NCBI GenBank assembly: GCA_934394585.1
Contig: CAKRQU010000006.1
Coordinates: 1-64,000, forward strand
Direction: 5' to 3'
Source of the DNA: an uncultured Eubacteriales bacterium
GTDB taxonomy: Bacteria; Bacillota; Clostridia; Oscillospirales; CAG-272
DNA length: 64,000 nt
Each line of letters starts with the position of its first letter. Position 1 is the stretch's first letter. This document shows positions 51,739 to 59,932 of this stretch, in pieces. Position numbers and translations under genes: made by a program. The notes beneath the pieces were generated by a model. It ran no database searches. It had not been told where the DNA came from and worked only from the letters and a program-made list of their open reading frames with translations.

Positions 51739-51765
51739 AAAAAGGAGCCGCTGCGGCTCCTTTTT
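51739..51765. terminator. Bidirectional terminator (GGAGCCG / CGGCTCC)
   Basis: AAAAAGGAGCCG-CTG-CGGCTCCTTTTT, symmetric, ends the minus-strand cardiolipin synthase transcript 17 bases after its stop. Confidence 0.85.
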
Positions 51766-51782
51766 ATTCCGGCTATACCAAA

Positions 51783-53312
51783 TCACATCAGGGGGGCGAA
51801 AAGCTTCAGCAGGAGCCCCTCTATGCGCGAGAAGATATTGTATTTCTTATCCGCGCTTATCATTTCGCATATATCAAAAGTTTCGTCGAAATCTTTTTTA
51901 ATATCGGCTATCACGGGATGATTTTTAATATACAGCGCGCATTCGTAATTGAGATACATGCTGCGGAAATCCATATTTATCGTGCCGACTACGGCTTTTA
52001 TCCCGTCTGCCGCCACCACTTTCGAATGGATAAATCCGGGCGAAAATTCGTAGATTTTCACGCCGAGAGGGATCAGAATTTTGTAATATGTTCTCGCGAT
52101 ATTCAACGCGTATTTTTTATCCGGTATGTGCGGCAATATAATGCGGACATCCACGCCGCGTTTCACGGCGTATTTTATCGCGTCCAGTACAGAGGAATTT
52201 ATGATAAAATACGGCGTCATGATATATACATATTCGCGCGAGCGGTTCAGTATATCGAGAAAAACGCTTTCGGCGATATCTTCATCATTTATCGGGTCGT
52301 CGGAAAAAGGAACGCAGTATGTGTCGCCTGCTGCATCATACGGAAGCGCGGGAAAATATTTTTTTGCGGATTCTCCGTCATCGGTGCGCTTGTCCGAAAC
52401 ATTCCACATTTTCAGAAACATTTCCGTAAAGCTTTTCACGCCGTTGCCTGTTATTTTCACGGCGGCGTCTTTCCATCTGCCGAAAGGATGAATTTTATTT
52501 ATGTATTCGTCCGCGATATTCACGCCGCCCGTAAAGGCGGTTTTTCCGTCTATCACAACTATTTTGCGGTGATCGCGGTTATTCAGGTTTGACGAAATGA
52601 GCGGCTTTATCGGCGAGAAAACACAGCATTTTATGCCGTGCGCTTCCATTCTTGCGCGAAAATCCACGGGCAGTTTTACCACGCTGGTGGTGCCGTCATA
52701 AATCATTCTCACCTCTACGCCCGCTTTTACTTTTTCATAAAGTATATCGAGTATGGGCGAGAGCATTTCGCCCTCGCAGATAATGAAATATTCCAGAAAA
52801 ATGAATTTTTCCGCCTTTTTCAGCTCGGCGAGCAGATCGGCAAATTTCGCTTCGCCGCTCGGGAAATAAGTCACATCCGAGTCGGTGAAGGCGGGGAAGC
52901 CGCATTTGCAGAGATAGTATATCAGCCCGTTTTTGCCGCGCGCGTAAGCTTCTTTATCGTAATACTCGACGGAAAGCGATTTTTTCAGCTTTATCCGCAT
53001 GCTAACCGCGCTCGCGTCATACCGCATGAAAAGATAAAAAAGTATGCCGAAAACGGGTATCGAGCATATCGGTATGATCCATGCCAGCTTGAATTCGGGC
53101 TTCCAGTCGCGGTTTATTATGCGTATCACGGCGATAGCCTCCACGATATAAATGGCGACGAGAACCAGCTGATGGACGACGGAAGAAGACGATGGGGAAG
53201 AAATATAATTGCAGATTCCGGCGAAAAACAACACCTGCAGGGCAAGCAGAATTATCGAAATAAAAAGTCTGCCCAGTATTATAAGCATGAAACGCGCTTT
53301 TTTGAATGACAC
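51783..53312 (-). CDS. cls: Cardiolipin synthase (phospholipase D family)
   Basis: A 509-residue membrane enzyme that joins phosphatidylglycerol molecules into cardiolipin. It has two N-terminal membrane segments (about 8-30 and 43-62) with a third near 75-95, then two phospholipase D domains with HKD motifs: HRKIVVIDG (first) and HSKVVAADG (second), each with the following GG/GT-N element (TGGVN, VGTINMD). The start is GTG behind AAAGGAGG. Confidence 0.95.
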   Translation of the reverse strand: MSFKKARFMLIILGRLFISIILLALQVLFFAGICNYISSPSSSSVVHQLVLVAIYIVEAIAVIRIINRDWKPEFKLAWIIPICSIPVFGILFYLFMRYDASAVSMRIKLKKSLSVEYYDKEAYARGKNGLIYYLCKCGFPAFTDSDVTYFPSGEAKFADLLAELKKAEKFIFLEYFIICEGEMLSPILDILYEKVKAGVEVRMIYDGTTSVVKLPVDFRARMEAHGIKCCVFSPIKPLISSNLNNRDHRKIVVIDGKTAFTGGVNIADEYINKIHPFGRWKDAAVKITGNGVKSFTEMFLKMWNVSDKRTDDGESAKKYFPALPYDAAGDTYCVPFSDDPINDEDIAESVFLDILNRSREYVYIMTPYFIINSSVLDAIKYAVKRGVDVRIILPHIPDKKYALNIARTYYKILIPLGVKIYEFSPGFIHSKVVAADGIKAVVGTINMDFRSMYLNYECALYIKNHPVIADIKKDFDETFDICEMISADKKYNIFSRIEGLLLKLFAPLM

Positions 53313-53343
53313 GCCGCTGTCCTCCTTTCGGATTTTGCTTTTC

Positions 53344-54264
53344 TCAGAATATTATTCTGCCGAGATTTTCGAGAGCTTCGTTTGTGCGTTCGGGAATATC
53401 CGTATTGTCAAAAAGCGTCCATACTTCTGTGTGTTCTATGCTTTCGCCGTTTTCTATCGTTCTGAGAGGCGAGAGAGTTTCCGCCTCGGCGAAATATTCG
53501 TTTGTAAATGCTTCGCAGGAAACGCCGAAATCGGGATATTTTCCGTTTTCAAAATCGGGTGTGAAGCTTTTTACCAGTGCCTGCGAATGATTTATATAAG
53601 CTATTTTGCCCGCGGTATTGTTTATGCCCAGCTTGAATTTATCCTTCACTGCGGGATTTTGCTGTATGGCGATGTATTTGTCGCCGAAGAAAACGCGGCT
53701 GTCCGTCATTTTCGAATAGGGCCAGAGAGCGAGATTTCTGTTTGCCAGAAGTCCCGTATCCTCCTGCGGCTGAGGAATGAGCATCATGCCTTCCTTCGAC
53801 ATGACGGAAAGCGCCCATGCCGCGCCTGTGACGGGCGCATCTCCCACATTTGTGATTTTGTGGTGAATTATCGCTCTCGGTTCCGTTTCATGCAGCTCTA
53901 TCGAAACGGAAAATTGCAGATTTCTCACGCTCTGAACGGGAGGAGTGAACTCCGCGCCGGTGGAGCATGTGGAATAAAGCACGCGGTCGTTGTCGGGATA
54001 ATAGGTTTCGGGCAGGCTTTCGGGGCTGAGCCACAGTCTGTGCCCGCCGTATATATACCAGTTCTTTCCCTCTCCGTATACGGAGGAAGCATCCGTGACA
54101 TTTACGCGGTCGATATCCTCGTACATCATATTTTCTTTTCCGCGCAGATTGCATTTTATTATTCTCGGACCGATATTCACCGTCACGAGCAGCTCCATTA
54201 AATCATTTGTGAGAGAAAGACATTTGCCGAAATTTTTGTAGGTTACTTCTTTTATGCTGATCAT
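53344..54264 (-). CDS. DUF4380-like, mutarotase-fold protein
   Basis: A 306-residue soluble protein. The N-terminal elements NIGPRIIKCNLRGKENMMYE and YGGHRLWLSPES with TYYPDNDRV resemble DUF4380 proteins, whose fold is close to galactose mutarotase. Carbohydrate binding is therefore plausible, but no catalytic function can be named. AAAGGAT precedes the ATG. It may share a transcript with nrdR upstream (gap 41 bases). Confidence 0.72.
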   Translation of the reverse strand: MISIKEVTYKNFGKCLSLTNDLMELLVTVNIGPRIIKCNLRGKENMMYEDIDRVNVTDASSVYGEGKNWYIYGGHRLWLSPESLPETYYPDNDRVLYSTCSTGAEFTPPVQSVRNLQFSVSIELHETEPRAIIHHKITNVGDAPVTGAAWALSVMSKEGMMLIPQPQEDTGLLANRNLALWPYSKMTDSRVFFGDKYIAIQQNPAVKDKFKLGINNTAGKIAYINHSQALVKSFTPDFENGKYPDFGVSCEAFTNEYFAEAETLSPLRTIENGESIEHTEVWTLFDNTDIPERTNEALENLGRIIF

Positions 54265-54305
54265 AGTATATCCTTTCAGATAAAATAATTATGCCGCGGT
54301 ATTGC

Positions 54306-54794
54306 TTACAGCGTATCGTCTTCGTCGGGCTTCGGTGCGTTTTTCTGCTTGCGCAGCTCTTCCAGCTCGCGCATGAACGTATCGAGATCTTTGAAATCGC
54401 GGTAAACCGATGCAAAGCGCACATAAGCCACATCGTCGAGCGCTTTCAGCTTGTCCATCACGAGCACGCCTATGTGCTGAGATGAAATTTCGTTTGAAAG
54501 GGAATTGCGCAGCTCCGCTTCTATTTCGTTCACTATCTGCTCCATCTGCATCAGCGTGATGGGACGTTTCTGGCAGGATTTTATTATTCCGGAAAGAAGC
54601 TTTGACCGATCAAAATATTCGCGCGTCGAATCTTTTTTCACGACGAGCAGGGGAGGTGTTTCTATGGTTTCATAAGTTGTAAATCTGTTCTGGCAGGCAA
54701 GGCATTCGCGGCGGCGGCGTATTATCGTATTATCTTCCGCAGGGCGCGAATCTATTACTTTGCTTTCCGTATATGAGCAAACGGGACATTTCAT
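54306..54794 (-). CDS. nrdR: Ribonucleotide reductase repressor NrdR
   Basis: NrdR represses ribonucleotide reductase genes, sensing ATP and dATP. The 162-residue protein has the N-terminal zinc ribbon (MKCPVCSYTESKVIDSR, RRRRECLACQNRFTTYE) and the ATP-cone domain (VVKKDSTREYFDRSKLLSGI). The start is ATG 54794 behind AAAGGAACGG; upstream in-frame codons read through a hairpin and are not coding. No nrd genes are in the window. Confidence 0.97.
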   Translation of the reverse strand: MKCPVCSYTESKVIDSRPAEDNTIIRRRRECLACQNRFTTYETIETPPLLVVKKDSTREYFDRSKLLSGIIKSCQKRPITLMQMEQIVNEIEAELRNSLSNEISSQHIGVLVMDKLKALDDVAYVRFASVYRDFKDLDTFMRELEELRKQKNAPKPDEDDTL

Positions 54795-54853
54795 ATCCGT
54801 TCCTTTCCGCGGCGAAAAAGCCGCCGCTAAAAGTATATATAAATACCGTATAT

Positions 54854-54882
54854 ATAATATCACAAATCTCACGGAAAGTAAA
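54854..54882 (-). promoter_or_regulatory. Promoter of nrdR
   Basis: Minus strand TTTACT (54882-54877), 17 nt, TATTAT (54859-54854). It overlaps the end of the upstream gene. A GCGGCGG / CCGCC hairpin follows in the leader (about 54806-54825). Confidence 0.62.
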
Positions 54883-55213
54883 TACAATTCATGCGAAAAA
54901 ACTTTTGTTTTTTCTGTATGCGACTCATTTTTGCAAAATCATCGGCAAAACAGTCTATATTGTCTTCGATGATATCATAAAGATGAACCGCACTTATTTT
55001 CAGCCCGCAGAGTTTTCGCGCGATATATACGGAAAAAGCGCGGTCGGGCGAAAGATTGTCTATTTTTGTGCTTGTCCTGGATGCGCCATCGCGTGAATTC
55101 AGGACAAGCTCGGTAAATCGTCCATGCCACAGCACGAGCATCTCGCAACGCACGGATTTTATTCTGTAGACCTGTTTGAAAATCAGTTTTGGTGCGATTT
55201 GTCGGTTTTTCAT
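54869..55213 (-). CDS. Small protein, DUF6514-like
   Basis: A 114-residue protein. The pattern of a short basic start, a central segment with DNLSPDRAFSVYIARKLCGL and a final SAVHLYDIIEDNIDCF resembles the clostridial DUF6514 family as I remember it; function unknown. Start evidence is good: GGAGG lies eight bases before ATG 55213, and a consensus-like promoter lies upstream. It is the only gene in the interval before nrdR. Confidence 0.7.
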   Translation of the reverse strand: MKNRQIAPKLIFKQVYRIKSVRCEMLVLWHGRFTELVLNSRDGASRTSTKIDNLSPDRAFSVYIARKLCGLKISAVHLYDIIEDNIDCFADDFAKMSRIQKKQKFFRMNCIYFP

Positions 55214-55256
55214 AAAAAACACCTCCGGAAACACAAATTTTTTTATGCTGTTTATG

Positions 55257-55285
55257 ATTTTATTGTGAATTTTTCGATTTGTAAA
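55257..55285 (-). promoter_or_regulatory. Promoter of the DUF6514-like gene
   Basis: Minus strand TTTACA (55285-55280), 17 nt, TAAAAT (55262-55257). Confidence 0.65.
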
Positions 55286-55465
55286 GAGTCAGTTAGCCCC
55301 ATAAAATGACAATATTCGACTTCTTGTGATTTCAAAGTCCGAAAATTGTACCCGATAAAATCATAAAAATCGCATTTTGTCGAAAATAAAATAAATATGC
55401 AAAATACGGATAAATATGCATTTTTATGCAAGGAATATTTTGCCTTGAAACCCTTGAATTTGATG

Positions 55466-55494
55466 ATGACAAAATGAAAAATACGATGTATAAT
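55466..55494 (+). promoter_or_regulatory. Promoter of the 92-aa membrane protein
   Basis: ATGACA (55466-55471), 17 nt, TATAAT (55489-55494). The divergent intergenic region 55286-55465 is AT-rich. It holds TTTTGTCGAAAA (55375-55386), which resembles a Spo0A box, and otherwise nothing clear. Confidence 0.62.
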
Positions 55495-55527
55495 TGAGAA
55501 AAAGAGTTTTTTCGGAGGAATTGTATT

Positions 55528-55806
55528 TTGAAAAGCATACATAAAAAAATAAAAAAGCTGCTGCGTGCAAAGCTCGGCGAAAAGGGAAGCTTTCTTATGC
55601 TCGCCACATTGCCGATAGTATTGTTACAGGCGGCGTATACGCTTTATCTCGTGCTTTCGTCCGGCGAATACGAAATGCTGTGCCGCGCCGACGAAATATC
55701 ATTTTCCGCGGAAAATATCGTGATGTGTCTTTTTATTTCGATTATCGGCTCCGTACTATACGACGTCGCCTCGCGCCGCGCCGAAAAGGAAAAGGAAAAT
55801 AAATAA
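55528..55806 (+). CDS. Small two-helix membrane protein
   Basis: A 92-residue protein starting with TTG, nine bases after CGGAGG. It has a lysine-rich amphipathic start (KKIKKLLRAKLGEKG), two membrane segments (about 23-43 and 61-80) and a charged tail. Family not recognised. It stands alone with its own promoter and terminator. Confidence 0.7.
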   Translation: MKSIHKKIKKLLRAKLGEKGSFLMLATLPIVLLQAAYTLYLVLSSGEYEMLCRADEISFSAENIVMCLFISIIGSVLYDVASRRAEKEKENK

Positions 55807-55828
55807 AATATCTGTATAAAAAACGAAT

Positions 55829-55860
55829 AAACGGAGCCGATACAGCTCCGTTTGTTTTTT
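55829..55860 (+). terminator. Terminator after the 92-aa gene
   Basis: The stem AAACGGAGC / GCTCCGTTT with a 7-nt loop, then GTTTTTT. Confidence 0.88.
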
Positions 55861-55907
55861 GTATGGAAGTGATGCCGCGCTGATATTTTGATGAAAAACG
55901 TTTGTTT

Positions 55908-56573
55908 TCATAAATATTTCACGAGAGTTTCAAGTATTCTCGCGGCGAAAAGATCATGCATCTCGGGAGTCGGGTGATTTATGTGATTTGAGAGCAGCTC
56001 CGTTATGTCCGTGCCGCTTTCATACATCTTTTTCCACTCCGCGTAAACATCGCATACGTCCGCGCCGTACTGCGCGGCGCAGGCGCGCGCTGTCTCCACG
56101 GTTTCATCCATTTTGCCAGAGGTCTGAGCCACGGCGCATTTTGCCGCCGCCTTGCGCGAGCATTCTATGGCTTTGTCGCTGACATAAGTGCACATCATAT
56201 TCGGCGTGAGCAAAACGGATTTTATCCCGTTTTCCGTGAGCTTTGCGAAAATCCCGCTCATGGCATTGCGGTAATTTATAAGGCTCCATGCCGCGTCGTT
56301 CAGCCCGAAGCAGACGAATACTATATCGGGTTTTTTGTCCAGCACATCTTTTTGCAGGCGGTCGAGTCCGTTTCCCGCCTTATTTCCGCTCACGCCCGCG
56401 TTTATCACCTCGGGCGCCGCATCGCCGTATCTTTCCTTCAGCGCTTTTGCAACCTTTGTCACAAAGCAATCTTCCGGATGCCTGTATGTATCGAAACCGC
56501 AGGGCGCAGGGTAGAAGCCGAAGCAGCCCTCGGTAATGCTGTCGCCGAGAAAAACTATTTTTTTCTTATTCAT
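55908..56573 (-). CDS. SGNH/GDSL-family hydrolase
   Basis: A 221-residue esterase/lipase-type protein of the SGNH fold. Block I is FLGDSITEG (nucleophile Ser near 12), block II INAGVSGNKAGN, block III FGLNDAAW, and the final His lies in NHINHPTPEMH. The usual Asp three residues before that His is not obvious. There is no signal peptide, so it is cytoplasmic; the substrate is unknown. Its ATG overlaps the dusB stop by 8 bases. Confidence 0.88.
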   Translation of the reverse strand: MNKKKIVFLGDSITEGCFGFYPAPCGFDTYRHPEDCFVTKVAKALKERYGDAAPEVINAGVSGNKAGNGLDRLQKDVLDKKPDIVFVCFGLNDAAWSLINYRNAMSGIFAKLTENGIKSVLLTPNMMCTYVSDKAIECSRKAAAKCAVAQTSGKMDETVETARACAAQYGADVCDVYAEWKKMYESGTDITELLSNHINHPTPEMHDLFAARILETLVKYL

Positions 56574-57579
56574 CGCTGCCTCCGTCGTTTTCGTAAACCG
56601 CGCTGTTTTCCGCGAAGTCGAGAAGCGTATCGCGAAGCTCGCCGAGCGTTTCTATACTGTTCAGCCTGCCGCGTATCGCGGATGAAGCCCGCATTCCTTT
56701 GGTGTAGTAGGAGATATGCTTTCTGCTTTCGGCGACGCCTGTTTTTTCGCCTTTGTCCGCGCATGCCCGCTCGAGCTGACGTATCGCCACGGCTATTTTT
56801 TCGCGCGGAGTGGGCGGAGTGTAAGCTTCGCCCGACAAAGCCGCCTTTATTTCGCGGAAAATGAAAGGATTTCCGAGAGCGCCGCGTGCTATCGCGACGG
56901 AATCACAGCCTGTCATTTCAAACATTTTCAGTGCGTCCGCGGCGGAAAAAATATCTCCGTTTCCTATCACGGGGATGCTCACCGCGCGCTTTGCCTCGCC
57001 TATATATTCCGGCATTGTCCCGGGGGTATACATCATGCTGCGCGTCCTCGCGTGGATGCATACGGCGGCGGCGCCGCTTTGCTCGGCGATTTTCGCCATT
57101 TCCACCGCGTTTATGCCGGATTTGTCCCAGCCGAGGCGGATTTTCACCGTTACTGGGACAGAAGACGTCTTCACTGTTTCGGCTATTATTGCGGCGGCGA
57201 GCGACGGATTTTTCATCAGCGCACTGCCTTCTCCGTTTGAAACTATTTTGTTCACGGGGCAACCCATATTTATATCTATCGCCGCTGGCATTATCCCTTT
57301 TGCCGCGGCTTTCTCCAGCAATATATCCGCGGCTTTCGCCACAAAGAAAGGCTCGCTCCCGAAAAGCTGGAGCGCCATCGGCTCCTCCGCTTCCGTTATA
57401 TCGGCGAGCTGGGGAGTTTTTTTGTCGCCGTAGCATATAGCTTTTGCCGATATCATTTCGCTCGTCACATAATCGGCGCCGTATTCCTTGCAGATACTGC
57501 GAAAGGCATGATCGCCCACGCCCGCCATGGGAGCGAGCATTATTTTTTTGCAGAAAAGATTGTTTTCCGCGCTTTTCAC
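56566..57579 (-). CDS. dusB: tRNA-dihydrouridine synthase, DusB type
   Basis: An FMN enzyme that reduces uridine to dihydrouridine in the tRNA D-loop. The 337-residue protein has MLAPMAGVGDHAFR, TSEMISAKA, the active-site Cys motif DINMGCPVNKIV and ARTRSMMY, then a C-terminal helical domain. GTG 57579 is chosen because GGGAGG lies nine bases upstream; an ATG at 57621 would add 14 very basic residues without a site. Confidence 0.94.
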   Translation of the reverse strand: MKSAENNLFCKKIMLAPMAGVGDHAFRSICKEYGADYVTSEMISAKAICYGDKKTPQLADITEAEEPMALQLFGSEPFFVAKAADILLEKAAAKGIMPAAIDINMGCPVNKIVSNGEGSALMKNPSLAAAIIAETVKTSSVPVTVKIRLGWDKSGINAVEMAKIAEQSGAAAVCIHARTRSMMYTPGTMPEYIGEAKRAVSIPVIGNGDIFSAADALKMFEMTGCDSVAIARGALGNPFIFREIKAALSGEAYTPPTPREKIAVAIRQLERACADKGEKTGVAESRKHISYYTKGMRASSAIRGRLNSIETLGELRDTLLDFAENSAVYENDGGSDE

Positions 57580-57684
57580 AACCTTTCGCCTCCCGTCTTT
57601 TCTTCTTTGCGTCTGCCGCATTAGTATATTACAACAAAAACGGCGAAAAGTAAAGAATATTCACAAAAAAATTTCATGTCCGTC

Positions 57685-57713
57685 TTGCAAAACGGGCTTA
57701 TATATGATATTAT
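57685..57713 (+). promoter_or_regulatory. Promoter of the ruv operon
   Basis: TTGCAA (57685-57690), 17 nt, TATTAT (57708-57713), about 55 bases before the first gene. No LexA-type box was recognised. Confidence 0.6.
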
Positions 57714-57767
57714 ACTATATAGTTATACTGAGGTAAAATAGCCATATTGCGGAAAGGAACGGATATT

Positions 57768-58766
57768 ATGGAAAAATCGGATATCGGAAGAACAGACGGC
57801 TTTGTCGCGGGGAGCGATGCCGTAAGAGAAAATCTCGGGATGAGCGGTCTGCGCCTCTCGCACGAATACGAAAAGCGTATCGCTTTTCTCTGCGATATGG
57901 CGGACAATGTTTATTCGCGCCTTTGCAATGCGGCGGAGGATGATGTTTTTCTCTGCTGTACCGATGATAATGTGCGCCGCACATATGCGGAAGCGATGAG
58001 CATGTTCCGCGCTGATACGCGGGACGCCGACGCGGTGAATTTTCACGATGTGGCTTTCCGCAGCGGACTTCTTTCCCGTGCGGACAGATATTTTGTCTGC
58101 AAAAAAATAGTGGAAAAGACTGGCAGAAAATACACGGCGGAAAATTTCGGTCAGGTGCTTTTCGGCGATTGCCCCGCGCTTTCTCCCGCAAACAGAAAAA
58201 TAGCTTTTGTGCGCAATATGCAGTCGGGAAAGGCTTTCGAATGTTTTGCAAAATATGTTTTCGGCGCGATGACGGCGTACAGGGACAGCTTTGCGCTCGC
58301 CTGCGAATCCGTGGCGGACGGGGAATGCTCCTACGGTATACTGCCGCTTCGCAATTCCGTGGACGGCAGGCTCGGCGCTTTTTACAAAATGCTCGACAAG
58401 CACGAGCTGGGAGTTTTGCTTTGCTGCGACATAGTGAATAAAAGCGGTGACGTGACGCGCTATGCGCTCGTTTACGCGAGAAACGGCATACTTTCCGCGC
58501 ATGGTGATCTGAAACTGGAATGCCGCATTTCCTTTGAAAATCCCGCAGACATAAGCGGACTCACGGAAATGGCGGAATTTTTCGGGATAGCCGTGGACAG
58601 CATCGACGGAGTCAGCGACGGACGCGGCGGCGCTGGAAAATCTTTTTCCGTGTGCTTTTCGCTTTCCGGTCCGGATGTGGCGGGATTTATATTCTGCCTC
58701 CAGTCGGAATATCCGCAGGTTCTCCCGATAATGCTGTATACGCAGACAGAAGGAGCGGAATGCTGA
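57768..58766 (+). CDS. Prephenate dehydratase-like protein
   Basis: A 332-residue protein. The second half resembles the catalytic domain of prephenate dehydratase (RDSFALACESVADGECSYGI, then LPLRNSVDGRLGAFYKML). The invariant ENS appears as RNS, and no TRF catalytic triplet is seen, so enzyme activity is doubtful. The first 140 residues include a helical stretch that could be a degenerate chorismate-mutase-like segment. AAAGGAACGG precedes ATG 57768. It ends one base before ruvC, so it is co-expressed with DNA-repair genes. Confidence 0.62.
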   Translation: MEKSDIGRTDGFVAGSDAVRENLGMSGLRLSHEYEKRIAFLCDMADNVYSRLCNAAEDDVFLCCTDDNVRRTYAEAMSMFRADTRDADAVNFHDVAFRSGLLSRADRYFVCKKIVEKTGRKYTAENFGQVLFGDCPALSPANRKIAFVRNMQSGKAFECFAKYVFGAMTAYRDSFALACESVADGECSYGILPLRNSVDGRLGAFYKMLDKHELGVLLCCDIVNKSGDVTRYALVYARNGILSAHGDLKLECRISFENPADISGLTEMAEFFGIAVDSIDGVSDGRGGAGKSFSVCFSLSGPDVAGFIFCLQSEYPQVLPIMLYTQTEGAEC

Positions 58767-58767
58767 T

Positions 58768-59280
58768 ATGGTGATACTTGGCATAGACCCGGGCATAGCG
58801 ATAGTCGGCTACGGCGTGATCGAATACGACGGCAGACATTTCAGGACGATAGCCATGGGTGCCATAAGAACCCCTGCGGGGCAGGAAGTAGAGGCGCGCA
58901 TAGAAACCGTTTATAAAGATATGCTGGAGCTGATAGACACCTACAAGCCCGACGAAATGGCGATAGAGGAGCTTTTTTTCAATACCAACCAGAAAACGGC
59001 TATAGCCGTCGCCGAGGCACGCGGAGTGATACTGCTCGCGGCGCGCCTGCGCAATGTGGCTATAAGCGAATACACGCCGCTCCAGGTGAAGCAATCCGTG
59101 GTCGGCTACGGCAGGGCGGAAAAGCAGCAGGTCATGGCGATGACGGCGAGCATACTGGGCTTAGGAAAAATAAAGCTCGACGATACGGCGGACGCTCTCG
59201 CTCTCGCCGTTTGCCATGCGCACTGCGGCACGTCGCGCATACAGGATTTCTACAACGGAAAGAAAACAAGGCTTGTTTAA
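58768..59280 (+). CDS. ruvC: Holliday junction resolvase RuvC
   Basis: The endonuclease that cuts Holliday junctions bound by RuvAB. The 170-residue protein has LGIDPGIAIVGYGV (Asp7), the Glu motif MAIEELFF, EYTPLQVKQSVVGYGRAEK and the acidic C-terminal DDTADALALAVCHA. AAGGAGCGG lies upstream in the end of the preceding gene. ruvC, ruvA and ruvB are consecutive. Confidence 0.97.
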   Translation: MVILGIDPGIAIVGYGVIEYDGRHFRTIAMGAIRTPAGQEVEARIETVYKDMLELIDTYKPDEMAIEELFFNTNQKTAIAVAEARGVILLAARLRNVAISEYTPLQVKQSVVGYGRAEKQQVMAMTASILGLGKIKLDDTADALALAVCHAHCGTSRIQDFYNGKKTRLV

Positions 59281-59303
59281 ATAAATTTTGTGAGGATTAA
59301 AAA

Positions 59304-59915
59304 ATGTTTCAGTACATAAAAGGTGAGCTCATCGGCACGGTGCCGAACGGCGCCGTAATCGAATGCGGCGGCATAGGATATAAATTCACCGTTTCGGCAA
59401 ACACCGTGGCGAAGCTTGCTTCGGCAGACGGCGAGGTCTGCCTCTATACATATCTCTGCGTGCGCGAGGATGCGCTCGAGCTTATCGGTTTTTATACCAT
59501 GGAGGAGCTGGAAGCTTTCAAAATGCTGATAACCGTTTCGGGGGTAGGTCCCAAAGCGGCTATAGCCGTGCTTTCGCTTTTCACGGTGAGCCAGCTTATT
59601 TCCGCCGTTGGCGCGGGCGATACAAAACGTATTTCAAAAGCTTCGGGCATAGGCGCAAAAACCGCAGCCCGCATAGTGCTGGAGCTGAAGGATAAAATAG
59701 CGGTGAAGCTCGGCGCTCCCGCCGAAGAGGGCGATACGACGGAGTATATTTCCGAGGAGGAAACCGTGGGAAATCGCGCGGAGGCTGTCCGCGCACTGAT
59801 GGGACTGGGCTATTCCATGCGCGAGGCGGAGGATGCCGTCCGCGGGCTGGATGCCACGGCGCCGCTCGAAAATCTGCTCACGGCGGCTCTGCGCAAGATG
59901 GGCACCAATTTATAA
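59304..59915 (+). CDS. ruvA: Holliday junction branch migration protein RuvA
   Basis: The junction-binding subunit of RuvAB. The 203-residue protein has an N-terminal OB-fold (MFQYIKGELIGTVPNGAVIE), the helix-hairpin-helix motifs VSGVGPKAAIAVLS and ASGIGAKTAARIVLELKDK, and a C-terminal RuvB-binding domain (EAVRALMGLGYSMREAEDAV). Typical length. Confidence 0.97.
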   Translation: MFQYIKGELIGTVPNGAVIECGGIGYKFTVSANTVAKLASADGEVCLYTYLCVREDALELIGFYTMEELEAFKMLITVSGVGPKAAIAVLSLFTVSQLISAVGAGDTKRISKASGIGAKTAARIVLELKDKIAVKLGAPAEEGDTTEYISEEETVGNRAEAVRALMGLGYSMREAEDAVRGLDATAPLENLLTAALRKMGTNL

Positions 59916-59932
59916 TCGGGGGATAAGGCGAT

